From: Micromonospora yasonensis | GTDB taxonomy: Bacteria > Actinomycetota > Actinomycetes > Mycobacteriales > Micromonosporaceae | Assembly (NCBI RefSeq): GCF_026013475.1 | Contig: NZ_JAPDPH010000039.1 | Span: 1-43,107, forward strand | Length of the DNA stretch: 43,107 nt | Reading direction: 5' to 3' | Shown: one piece after another, positions 24,988 to 33,250 of the stretch | Position numbering within the stretch: position 1 is the first letter of the stretch | How the letters are laid out: every line of letters starts with the position of its first letter | The notes under the pieces: model-generated | Databases searched by the model: none | The model's input: only the letters and a program-made list of their open reading frames with translations | Told to the model about the DNA's origin: nothing | Program-made: the position numbers and the translations under genes

Positions 24988-27900
24988 GTGAGTGCCGAAA
25001 CGAATGGAGCCCCAGAGCAGTCAACGGGGCAGAAGATGGCCCGCCGTGGATTCCTCCGGGCGACCGCCCTCGGAGCGTTGACCGTAGCCGGCTGGGGCTA
25101 TCTCGGCGGCGGCCGCGCCGATGCCGCCACCGGCACCGGCGGCAGCTCCGGAGCGGCTCAGGGTTCCGCCGCCCGGACGATGTCGCTCAACTTCGGTTGG
25201 CTGTTCGGGCTTTCGTCCGAGGGCAGCGCCCAGCCTTCCTTCGACGACCGTGGTTTCGCCCCGGTCAACGTTCCGCACTGCGTCGCCCCGCTCGGCTGGC
25301 GGCAGTGGGACTACACGAAGTGGCAGAAGGTGTGGACCTACCGCCGACACTTCGACGCGCCGGCGAACTCAGGCCAGATGCGGACGTTCGTCGACTTCGC
25401 CGGAGCACTCACCACTGCCCGGCCGACCTTCAACGGACACGCCCTGCCCGCACACCAGGGTGGGTACCTGCCGTTCAGCTACGAACTGACCGACCTCCTG
25501 ACGGACCGCGACAACGTCCTCGCCGTGGACCTGGATGCGACCTGGCAGAACGTCCCGCCGGACGGCAACGACGGTGGGGCTCCCACGGTCGACTACTTCG
25601 AGCCGGGTGGCCTGTACCGGAACGTGTCCCTGCGGATGGTGCCGCAGGTCTTCATCGCGGACGTGTTCGCCAAGCCGATGGACGTCCTGGTCCCCGCCTC
25701 CCGCCGGGTGGAGGTCGAGTGCACGGTCGACGCCGCCTTCGGCCTGCCCGGCCCGGCGCAACTCGACGTCGTCCTCAGCTACCGCGGGACTCAGGTGGGC
25801 AGCGTCTCGGCGCCGGTCCAGATCAGCCAGTCCGGCCAGGTGACGGCGAACCTCACGCTGGGCGGGCTCACCGACGTCCAGCTCTGGGACCCCGACCACC
25901 CGAACCTCTACGACGTCGTCGTCACGTTGCGCATCGGGGGCCAGCCGGTACACGACTTCGCCCGGCGCATCGGCTTCCGCGAGGCGCGTTTCCGGACCGA
26001 CGGCTTCTTCCTGAACGGGAACCGGCTCAAGCTGTTCGGCCTCAACCGTCACCAGGTCTACGCGTACGGCGGCATGTCGATGCCGGACCGGGTGCAACGG
26101 CAGGACGCGTTGATCCTCAAGCACGACTTCAACGTCAACATGGTCCGTTGCTCCCACTACCCCCAGGCGGCGGCCTTCCTGGACGCGTGCGACGAGCTCG
26201 GCATCATGGTGTGGGAGGAGACGCCCGGGTGGGGCTATCTCCCGGATGACGAGGCGTTCCAGGAACTCGTCGTGCAGAACGTCCACGACATGGTCATCCG
26301 GGACCGCAACCGTCCCTCGATCATCATCTGGGCTCCCCAGGTCAACGAGTCGGACCGCAACCCGGAGCTCTACACCCGGACGAAGAACCTGACGTACGCG
26401 CTGGACGGCACCCGCCAGACCTCCGGGTCGAGCACGTCGCGCAGTCTGACCAACTGGGTGCAGGACGTCCTCTCCTACGACGACTACGGGAACTCGCGAG
26501 GCAACGCGACGATCTCCGCGCCGCCCGCCGGCATTCCCTACCTGGTGAGCGAATCCGTCGGCGCGCTCGCCGGTCCGCCCGGCTACCGCCGGTTCGACAC
26601 CCAGGCCGTCCAGGCGGCGCAGGCCCGCCTGCACGCCCAGGTGCACAACACCGCCCGGTCCAGGAATGGGTACACCGGCCTGCTCGGCTGGTGCGGCTTC
26701 GACTACGACTCCCTGGCGGGTAACACGTTCCAGAGCATGAAGTGGCCGGGTGTCGCCGACACCTTCCGGATTCCCAAGCCCGGGGCCGCGTTCTACCAGT
26801 CGCAGGTGAGCCCCGACGTACGGCCCGTCATCCAGCCCTCGTTCTACTGGGACTTCGGGCCCACGTCACCGGTCACCAGTCTCGGGACCGCCGCCACGAT
26901 CTGGTCGAACTGTGACCGGCTGGAGGCGTACCTGGACGGGACGCACTACGCCACCCTCACGCCCGACGCCGCGGGATTCCCGTACCTGGCCTATCCGCCG
27001 TTCTACCTCGACACCACTGGAATCGACGGGTCGGCCAAGCCGGAACTGCGGCTGGACGGCTACGTGGCGGGCAACCTGGTGCTCTCCCGGAATTTCGCGG
27101 GGGATCCCGCGGGCGATCGCCTCCTGGTGTGGGCCGATGACACGGAACTGGTGGCCGACGGATCCGACGGCACCCGCGTCGGCTTCCGCGCGGTCGACAA
27201 GTACGGCGCGCCCCGGCCGTACGCCGACGGCCTGGTGACCCTCGACGTGGTGGGGCCCGGCGCGTACGTGGGCGAGGTCGTGACCCTCGAGGTGAAGTCG
27301 ACCCCGGAGCTCGTCCGTCCGGGCGAGCAGGCCACGGTCACCGCGACCGTGACCAACGCGGCCTTCCCGTTCGGCGACAACGGCGGCGCCGGAGCCGTCT
27401 ACGTCCGCACGCTGGCCGGGCTCCCCGGGGAGATCACGGTGCGGGCGAGCCACCCGACGCTGGGCGTGGGCTCCGTACGCATCACCGCCGCGTCCCCCCA
27501 GGGCGAGGTACACCCGAATCCGGGCGGCCTACCGTCCCAGGTGCTCGAGAACACCGAGCTGTCGCTGCGCACGCCCGACGGATGGACGGTCGAGGAGCTG
27601 GCCGGACGAGTGTCCTCGGACGTGGCTCCCGGCTTCTCGGCCACGCGGCAGTGGCGGGTGACCGCGCCCGCGGCGGTCACCCCCGCGGCGCCGACCACGC
27701 TGACCGCCCAGGCCGCCTACGCCATCCGGGGGCAGGCGAGCGCCACCCAGATGACCGCGCCGGTGTACCTCGCCACGACGGCGCCGGAGGCGTACGACAA
27801 CGCCGGTATCAGTGCCGACGCGAACCCCTCGGCCGCCGACTTCGACAACAATGGGAACAGCTACTCCCGGGAAGCGCTGGCCGCCGTGGGCCTCGCCCCC

Positions 27901-28341
27901 GGAGCGACCGTCACGCACGACGGCGTGACGTTCACCTGGCCGGACACCGAGCCCGGGCGCCCGGACAACATGCTGGCGCTGGGCAACACCGTCGCCGTGT
28001 CCGGCCGGGGCTCCACCCTCGGGTTCCTCGCGGCGAGCTCCTACGGAACGGGCGTGGCGCGAGGGAAGGTCCTGTACACGGACGGCACCAGCACGAAGTT
28101 CTCCTTCATGATCGACCGGAACACCTTCGCGCCGATGCCGGGGACCGACCTGATCGCCACCACGGCGTACTACAACTCCGACAACGGCGTGAAGAAGAAC
28201 CCGATGTACGTCTTCTACCAGAGCGTTCCGATCGACAGCGGCAAGGAGGTCGCCGCGGTCGCGCTCATCGACGGCTGCATCGTCGCGCCCAACGGCCGGA
28301 TCCGCGGCGTGCACGTCTTCGCGATCGGAGTCGGTGGTTAG
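24988..28341 (+). CDS. Tat-exported GH2 beta-glycosidase, paralogue 3 with rearranged NEW3 module
   Basis: 1117 residues from a GTG with AAGGAG upstream (an ATG at 25036, just before the Tat motif ARRGFLRATALGALTVAGWG, is an alternative). GH2 domain order and length follow paralogue 1. The acid/base is E454 (WAPQVNE) and the nucleophile E522 (YLVSESVG). The end domain (DNAGISADANPS to GVHVFAIGVGG) is intact. In the NEW3 region the order of segments differs from paralogue 1: VVTLEVKSTPELVRPGEQAT, the first half of NEW3, sits upstream of the preceding GH2 C-terminal strand FPFGDNGGAGAVYVRT. The frame is preserved throughout. It is the last gene before a strong terminator. Confidence 0.9.
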   Translation: MSAETNGAPEQSTGQKMARRGFLRATALGALTVAGWGYLGGGRADAATGTGGSSGAAQGSAARTMSLNFGWLFGLSSEGSAQPSFDDRGFAPVNVPHCVAPLGWRQWDYTKWQKVWTYRRHFDAPANSGQMRTFVDFAGALTTARPTFNGHALPAHQGGYLPFSYELTDLLTDRDNVLAVDLDATWQNVPPDGNDGGAPTVDYFEPGGLYRNVSLRMVPQVFIADVFAKPMDVLVPASRRVEVECTVDAAFGLPGPAQLDVVLSYRGTQVGSVSAPVQISQSGQVTANLTLGGLTDVQLWDPDHPNLYDVVVTLRIGGQPVHDFARRIGFREARFRTDGFFLNGNRLKLFGLNRHQVYAYGGMSMPDRVQRQDALILKHDFNVNMVRCSHYPQAAAFLDACDELGIMVWEETPGWGYLPDDEAFQELVVQNVHDMVIRDRNRPSIIIWAPQVNESDRNPELYTRTKNLTYALDGTRQTSGSSTSRSLTNWVQDVLSYDDYGNSRGNATISAPPAGIPYLVSESVGALAGPPGYRRFDTQAVQAAQARLHAQVHNTARSRNGYTGLLGWCGFDYDSLAGNTFQSMKWPGVADTFRIPKPGAAFYQSQVSPDVRPVIQPSFYWDFGPTSPVTSLGTAATIWSNCDRLEAYLDGTHYATLTPDAAGFPYLAYPPFYLDTTGIDGSAKPELRLDGYVAGNLVLSRNFAGDPAGDRLLVWADDTELVADGSDGTRVGFRAVDKYGAPRPYADGLVTLDVVGPGAYVGEVVTLEVKSTPELVRPGEQATVTATVTNAAFPFGDNGGAGAVYVRTLAGLPGEITVRASHPTLGVGSVRITAASPQGEVHPNPGGLPSQVLENTELSLRTPDGWTVEELAGRVSSDVAPGFSATRQWRVTAPAAVTPAAPTTLTAQAAYAIRGQASATQMTAPVYLATTAPEAYDNAGISADANPSAADFDNNGNSYSREALAAVGLAPGATVTHDGVTFTWPDTEPGRPDNMLALGNTVAVSGRGSTLGFLAASSYGTGVARGKVLYTDGTSTKFSFMIDRNTFAPMPGTDLIATTAYYNSDNGVKKNPMYVFYQSVPIDSGKEVAAVALIDGCIVAPNGRIRGVHVFAIGVGG
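27270..27509 (+). repeat. GGGCGAGGT direct repeat bracketing a displaced 78-bp block
   Basis: GGGCGAGGT occurs at 27270-27278 and again at 27501-27509. The block 27276-27353 (78 bp, 26 codons) encodes the first NEW3 strands, which paralogue 1 has after the segment now lying at 27354-27509. Removing the block joins ..GTGGGCGA to CAACGCGGC.., restoring the VGDN..F of the paralogues. Putting it back at GGGCGA (27501-27506) restores a continuous NEW3 module. Confidence 0.6.
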
Positions 28342-28353
28342 TACCTGGATGGA

Positions 28354-28387
28354 CAGCCTGCGCGGGCCCGACAGCCCGCGCAGGCTG
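28354..28387 (+). terminator. Strong terminator after GH2 paralogue 3
   Basis: Perfect 14-bp stem CAGCCTGCGCGGGC (28354-28367) / GCCCGCGCAGGCTG (28374-28387) with a 6-nt loop, followed by CCTCTTCGTCC. It starts 13 bp after the GH2 stop and closes that operon. Confidence 0.85.
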
Positions 28388-28442
28388 CCTCTTCGTCCTG
28401 CGTTGCCAGGGATCCGCCAGCGGCGCCCCGGCGCGCATCCCC

Positions 28443-28460
28443 GGCCGTGACGTCACGGCC
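28443..28460. promoter_or_regulatory. Perfect 18-bp palindrome before the (alpha/alpha)6 glycosidase
   Basis: GGCCGTGACGTCACGGCC is fully self-complementary, with TGACGTCA at its core, 30 bp upstream of the GTG start at 28490. It may be an operator of a different regulator than the GGT-N3-ACC sites, or an extension of the terminator region. No clear -35/-10 was recognised beside it. Confidence 0.4.
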
Positions 28461-28489
28461 CCACCGTTCGCGAAAGGCTGGTACCCCTC

Positions 28490-31333
28490 GTGCGATGGCC
28501 TGCCGAAATCACCCGCCGGGCATTCCTTCGAACTCTCTCGATCACCGCGGCCGGACTCGCGGCCCCGGCGGCGCTCGGCCAGGCGCCGGCCGCGGCCGGA
28601 TCGCCGCCGGGCACGCCCGGCCGCGCCGTCCCCACCCTGGATGCCCTGGCCGGGGAGTGGATGTCGACCGCTACCCTGCTCAACCTGCCCTCGGTGAACA
28701 ACTTCTCCGGTTCGCTGCACGCGGCGACGAACCTGCTGTCGTTCACCGAACTGTCCTTCCCCCCGCTCTCCCTCGGCGGCGAGTGCGCCCGTCTGGCGCT
28801 CAACGGCGTCAACGTCCAGGCGCACGAGAGCCGGTGGTATCCCTACCAGGTGGTCCGCCGGACGACGGTCGGGACCATCGAACTGCGGGCCACCGTACGC
28901 ATGGGTTTCGAACAGCAGCTCGTCCTCCTCGAGCTGGAACTGACGAACGCCGGTGCCGGACCCGCCGACGCACGTGTCGATCTCGACCTCGGCGGCTACC
29001 TGCGCTCCTACCCCGGCACCTGGGAGTGGACGATTCCGCGGCAGTACGGCAACTTCTCCGCCTGGAGCGGGCAGCTCGCCGACGGCGGACGGGTGCTCAC
29101 CGTGACCGACAGCAAGAGCGCCGCCGCGACCGCCTTCGCCTTCCCCGACCAACCGGACGAGCTGGCTCCGGCCGGCAGCTCCGGATCGGCCGGCTGGGCC
29201 CTGTCGCTGGACGGCGGCGAGCGGCGCACCATCCGCATCGTGGTGGCGGCGGCCGGGGACGCGGACGGGGCCACCGCGGCCGCGATCGCCGCGCGGACCC
29301 GGTACCCGGCACTGTTCACGCAGGCCAAGGTCCGCTGGGAGCAGCGGTTCGCGGACGCGTTCAAGCCCGACAACGACCATTTCTCCGGCAGCCTGCCGGT
29401 CCTGGACACGGCGGACCCGGCGCTGCACGACCTCTACTACCGGGGCGTGGTCTCGGTCCTCGCCCTGGAGCGGACGAACTACCCGCAGCATTCGCCGCGC
29501 ACGTACGTCACCGCCGGCCCGCAATGGGGCGTCGCGACGGTGTACTTCTGGGACACCGCGCTCTTCGCGCCCCTCCTGGTGCTGCTCGACCCCGCCGTGG
29601 CGCGAGCGGAAGTGACCCGGTGGCTGGAGCTGGGAATCGAGGACGGCTATGCCGTCGACGCCGTGAGCGGAGAACTGGTCGGGCCGTGGTACAGCGCCAA
29701 CGACCTGTCGGTCTTCACGATGCTGCTGACCTACGTGACGTTCACCGGCGATCTCGCCTTCCTCGACGAGCCGGTCGCCGGGCTCGCCGTCCTGGACCAC
29801 CTGCAGGCCATCGCGCTCAGCTGGCAGAAACGGGTTGTGGCCGCGACCGGCCTGGCCGACTACGGGGCCCGCGGAAACCTGCTCGAGCAGGTGTCGAACT
29901 ACGTCAACCAGGTGCCGTCGTTGAACGCCGCGAATGTGTGGATGATGCGGCAGGTCGCCCAGCTACGCGAGCGGCGCGGGGAGACCGGCGTGGCGGGCCA
30001 GCTGCGCGCGCAGGCGGACGACCTGGCCGCTCGGGTGCTCGACCTGTACGTACCGGGGGAGGGCGTGTGGCAGAGCGTGCACAACGACGGCACCCGGGTC
30101 GCGGTGCGGCACATCTACGACTGCGACACCATCGGCAGGCTGCTGGCCGACGATCTCACGCCGACGATGCGCGCCGAGATGACCGCGTTCCTCACCGGTG
30201 AGCTGCTCGCCGGCGGCTGGTTGCGGGCCCTCTCGCCGTCCGACCCGAACGCGCCGGACTCCCTGCGGCCCGACCACGGCTCCAACGGTGCGTACGACGC
30301 CTGGCCCGCGCTGGCGGCCGGGGTCGCCGGCCGATTCGGGAACTACGAGCTCATGCGCCGGTTGCTGACCGAATTCGACTGCGTCGGCGCGGAGGGTCCG
30401 TTCTCCCAGTCCCACCAGTTGGTGTCCGAGCCGAGCCGGGTCGTCGTGTGGGATCGAGCCGACCTCAACCCGGTGGGCGGCGTGACGGTCGTCGCCTGGA
30501 TCAAGGCGGAAGTCTGGCCGGCGCAGACGTCGGCGGGCAGCATCGTCGCCAAGGTCGGCTTCGCCGGAGCGTGGTTCCCGAAGACGGCGCCGAGCCTGGG
30601 CTACGCCCTGCGCGGAGGCGGCGCCGGTGTCATCTCGTTCGCCGTCGCCGTCGGTACCACCTTCCGGCAGGCGGTCAGCACGGCCACCGTACCGGTGGGG
30701 GAGTGGCACCAGGTCGTCGGAACCTTCGACGGGCAGCGCGTCGCCGTCTACGTGGACGGTGTGCTGAGCGGTACGACGGCGGCCCGCGGCAGCCTCGGGC
30801 CCGCGCCGGGTACGAACCTGATCGTGGGTGCCGATCCGGTGGACCCGGAGTCGAGGTTCACCGGGGCCGTCGACGAGGTGCGGTTGTACAACCGGAGTCT
30901 GTCCGCGGCCGAGATCGCGGACCTGTACGCGGCCGACGCCGCCCACGGTGCCGACGACCCGGCGCTGGTGTTGCGGTTGCCGATGGACGAGGGCAGCGGC
31001 GACGACACGATCGACGTCGTGACCGGGACCGTCCAGAGCGTGGTCGGCGGTCGTTGGGCAGCCGGCCGGAACGGCGGCGCCCTCGCGTTCGGGCGGTCAG
31101 GCCGGGTGATTCCGCGAATCTCACGGCAGCAGTACAACGAGAACAACGGCGGTGCCTTCACCTCGGTCATCCTGCAGGACTTCTTCGGATACTCGCCGGA
31201 CGGCGAGGGCGTGACGCTGCGGGATCCGGCCACGCCGCGCGGGGTCGACGCGAGACTCCGTGGCGTCACCCTGAACGGCCAGTCCTACACGATCGTCAGC
31301 GACGGGTCCGGAGTGCGGCTGACCGACGAATGA
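28490..31333 (+). CDS. Tat-exported (alpha/alpha)6-barrel glycosidase with inserted, permuted LamG domain
   Basis: 947 residues with a Tat signal (TRRAFLRTLSITAAGLAAPA). A beta-sandwich N-terminal domain (about 45-275) is followed by a six-hairpin barrel of the GH37/GH63-like kind: FWDTALFAPLLVLLDP, WYSANDLSVFTMLL, NYVNQVPSLNAANVWMM, IYDCDTIGRLL. The exact GH family is not recognised. Residues about 645-872 are a LamG/concanavalin-like module interrupting the barrel's last segment: catalytic sequence ends at GPFSQSHQL and resumes at ISRQQYNENNGGAFTSVILQ. Within the insert the strands are out of normal order: the usual N-terminal part (LRLPMDEGSGDD..GGALAFG) comes last. It lies between its own terminator and a palindrome, so it is probably a single-gene unit. 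Confidence 0.8.
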   Translation: MRWPAEITRRAFLRTLSITAAGLAAPAALGQAPAAAGSPPGTPGRAVPTLDALAGEWMSTATLLNLPSVNNFSGSLHAATNLLSFTELSFPPLSLGGECARLALNGVNVQAHESRWYPYQVVRRTTVGTIELRATVRMGFEQQLVLLELELTNAGAGPADARVDLDLGGYLRSYPGTWEWTIPRQYGNFSAWSGQLADGGRVLTVTDSKSAAATAFAFPDQPDELAPAGSSGSAGWALSLDGGERRTIRIVVAAAGDADGATAAAIAARTRYPALFTQAKVRWEQRFADAFKPDNDHFSGSLPVLDTADPALHDLYYRGVVSVLALERTNYPQHSPRTYVTAGPQWGVATVYFWDTALFAPLLVLLDPAVARAEVTRWLELGIEDGYAVDAVSGELVGPWYSANDLSVFTMLLTYVTFTGDLAFLDEPVAGLAVLDHLQAIALSWQKRVVAATGLADYGARGNLLEQVSNYVNQVPSLNAANVWMMRQVAQLRERRGETGVAGQLRAQADDLAARVLDLYVPGEGVWQSVHNDGTRVAVRHIYDCDTIGRLLADDLTPTMRAEMTAFLTGELLAGGWLRALSPSDPNAPDSLRPDHGSNGAYDAWPALAAGVAGRFGNYELMRRLLTEFDCVGAEGPFSQSHQLVSEPSRVVVWDRADLNPVGGVTVVAWIKAEVWPAQTSAGSIVAKVGFAGAWFPKTAPSLGYALRGGGAGVISFAVAVGTTFRQAVSTATVPVGEWHQVVGTFDGQRVAVYVDGVLSGTTAARGSLGPAPGTNLIVGADPVDPESRFTGAVDEVRLYNRSLSAAEIADLYAADAAHGADDPALVLRLPMDEGSGDDTIDVVTGTVQSVVGGRWAAGRNGGALAFGRSGRVIPRISRQQYNENNGGAFTSVILQDFFGYSPDGEGVTLRDPATPRGVDARLRGVTLNGQSYTIVSDGSGVRLTDE

Positions 31334-31405
31334 CAGGTCGAGCCGGTTCCGCACGAGCGGATTCGGTGCTTCCAGCTCCAGGTTCCGGCGGTTGTCGCCG
31401 GTGAC

Positions 31406-31442
31406 GGCAGCCACGCGTCGCTCGCGCCGACGCGTGGCTGCC
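31406..31442 (+). terminator. Terminator after the (alpha/alpha)6 glycosidase
   Basis: Perfect 15-bp stem GGCAGCCACGCGTCG (31406-31420) / CGACGCGTGGCTGCC (31428-31442) with a 7-nt loop, 72 bp after the stop codon. Confidence 0.8.
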
Positions 31443-31576
31443 GCGCGGGCAGCCGGCGCCCTGCCCGCCTGCCCTCGCTGCCTTGCCCGGCCGCCCGGGA
31501 ACGCCTTGCCCGGCTGCTCGGGCGGCCAGGCAGGCCCGAGGCCGCGTGCCGTCCGCAGGCCAGAAGTTCTTGGTAA

Positions 31577-31593
31577 CTGAGGTATGACCTCAG
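31577..31593. promoter_or_regulatory. Distal operator upstream of the ABC operon
   Basis: CTGAGGTATGACCTCAG is a perfect inverted repeat with 7-bp arms around ATG, the most symmetric of the six copies of the island operator. It lies 109 bp upstream of the -35 of the ABC operon and 150 bp from the second copy at 31,727-31,735, so it could support looping or a second promoter. Confidence 0.75.
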
Positions 31594-31685
31594 CAATCGC
31601 GGACGTCAGGCGCCGACAATCGGCCCGATCCGTCCCGCATGCAGGACACCTGAACGTCACAATCGGTCGCCTTGGCGGCGGCCCA

Positions 31686-31737
31686 TTGACATCTAGCTGA
31701 TATTTGTGCAGTCTACCGAGACCAGAGGTCAGACCAA
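31686..31737 (+). promoter_or_regulatory. Promoter and proximal operator of the ABC/sugar-acid operon
   Basis: TTGACA (31686-31691) and, 17 bp later, CAGTCT (31709-31714) form a plausible promoter. AGAGGTCAGACCA follows, with GGT-CAG-ACC at 31727-31735; on the minus strand it reads TGGTCTGACCTCT, identical at twelve of thirteen positions to the copy before suyA. GGAGG precedes the ATG at 31765. The stretch 31,443-31,576 shows nothing else recognisable. Confidence 0.75.
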
Positions 31738-31764
31738 AGGCCTCTGGATGACAGTGGAGGTCCG

Positions 31765-33108
31765 ATGACGATTCGACCCTCGGCTCGCATGACCATCCTC
31801 CGGACGAGCCGGCCGCTGCGGCGCTGGCGGATCGGCATGACGGCCATGGCCGCTGCCCTGGCCGTCGCGTCCCTGAGCCTCGCGGGCTGCGGTGGTGGTA
31901 GCGGTGCCTCGGATGGAACAACGAAGCTCACCTTCGCCTCCTGGGACGCCGCGGAGCCGGCGACCAGGCAGTCGACGCTAGATCTTGTCAAGCAGTTCGA
32001 GACCGAGCACCCGAACATCAAGGTCTCGATCTCGCCGATCCCGTTCAGCGACATCGAGCAGAAGGTACTGCTCCAGGTTCAGTCCGGCAGCGCGCCGGAC
32101 GTCGTCCAGACGGCGAGCAACTACACCGCGGACTTCAACGCGGCGGGGGCGCTCGAGCCGCTGGACACCAGGGCGGGGCAGGACTACCTCGCGGAGATCC
32201 CGCAGAACGTGGCCGATGTCAGCCGCGTCGACGGCAAGCTGGTCGCGGTTCCGTGGGCGGTTCAGCCGGTCGGCTTCTGGTACAACAAGAAGCTGATGGC
32301 GCAGGCCGGCCTCGATCCGCAGAGCCCGCCGAAGACCATCGACGAACTGCTCACCGACCTCAAGGCCATCAAGGCGAAGCTGCCGGGCGTGATCCCGCTC
32401 GGGGTCGACTCGACGAACCGGGTCTTCGGGCTGGACGTGAACTGGTCGTGGATGCGTACCTTCGGCGCCGAGCCGATCGCGAGCAGCGGCGCGCAGGCGA
32501 CCACCCCGGAGATGGCCAACTACCTGAACTTCATGCGGACCCTCGCCACCGAGCACTACACCGAGGTGAACCAGAAGATCGGCTACTTCCGCCCGCTGGC
32601 GGCCCAGAACAAGGTGGCCTTCAGCTGGGACCAGCCGATCCTGGAACCGACCATGAAGTCGGCCTCGAAGATGGATGACAAGACGTTCCAGGACACCTGG
32701 GGCGTGACCACCCTCCCGGCCGGGCCGGGCGGCCAGAAGTTCAGCGTTCCGCAGGACCACCAGCTCGCCATCATGAAGAGCTCCAAGGCGAAGGACGCGG
32801 CCTGGACCTTCATCCAGTGGATGACGCGCAACGAGAAGGCGCTGAACCACGTGGTCGCCGACAAGGGCGCGCTGCCGCCCGTGTCCAAGCCCAGCGATGC
32901 GGTCAACGCCCTGGTCGAGAAGGACTCCGCGCTGAAGGCCTTCCGCGACGATGTCGCGCCGACCATGGTGCGGCCGCCGTGGGGACCGAAGTACGCCAAG
33001 GCGTATGACCCGATCATGGTCGGCGTGCAGCAGATGATGACCGGGAACCAGCCGGTCACCGCGGTCGCGGACGAAATGCAGTCGAAGCTCCAGGGAGCCC
33101 TCCAGTAG
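31765..33108 (+). CDS. ABC sugar-transporter substrate-binding lipoprotein
   Basis: 447 residues of the family 1 extracellular solute-binding proteins. The signal ends in a lipobox LSLAGC with C42 as the lipidated residue, so the protein is anchored outside the membrane. Landmarks: LTFASWDAAEPATRQSTLDL, VQSGSAPDVVQTASNYTADF, YNKKLMAQAGLDP, and the C-terminal lobe with AAWTFIQWMTRNEKALN. It delivers a mono- or oligosaccharide or glycoside to the permeases that follow. First gene of a seven-gene operon controlled by operator copies at 31,577 and 31,727. If the island degrades a sulfonated sugar, the pocket should hold basic residues; this cannot be judged from sequence alone. Confidence 0.92.
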   Translation: MTIRPSARMTILRTSRPLRRWRIGMTAMAAALAVASLSLAGCGGGSGASDGTTKLTFASWDAAEPATRQSTLDLVKQFETEHPNIKVSISPIPFSDIEQKVLLQVQSGSAPDVVQTASNYTADFNAAGALEPLDTRAGQDYLAEIPQNVADVSRVDGKLVAVPWAVQPVGFWYNKKLMAQAGLDPQSPPKTIDELLTDLKAIKAKLPGVIPLGVDSTNRVFGLDVNWSWMRTFGAEPIASSGAQATTPEMANYLNFMRTLATEHYTEVNQKIGYFRPLAAQNKVAFSWDQPILEPTMKSASKMDDKTFQDTWGVTTLPAGPGGQKFSVPQDHQLAIMKSSKAKDAAWTFIQWMTRNEKALNHVVADKGALPPVSKPSDAVNALVEKDSALKAFRDDVAPTMVRPPWGPKYAKAYDPIMVGVQQMMTGNQPVTAVADEMQSKLQGALQ

Positions 33109-33250
33109 ATCCGACGCCGGCGGCCCGCCCGCCCTCGTGGTGGGGGGCCACTCGCGTGCCATCACTGGTCGCATGGGCCGGCCGGTGGCGACAGCCGTCC
33201 GACACGGAAAGCGGGCCCATCGACAAGGCTCGGAAAGGAAAGGCGAAGAA

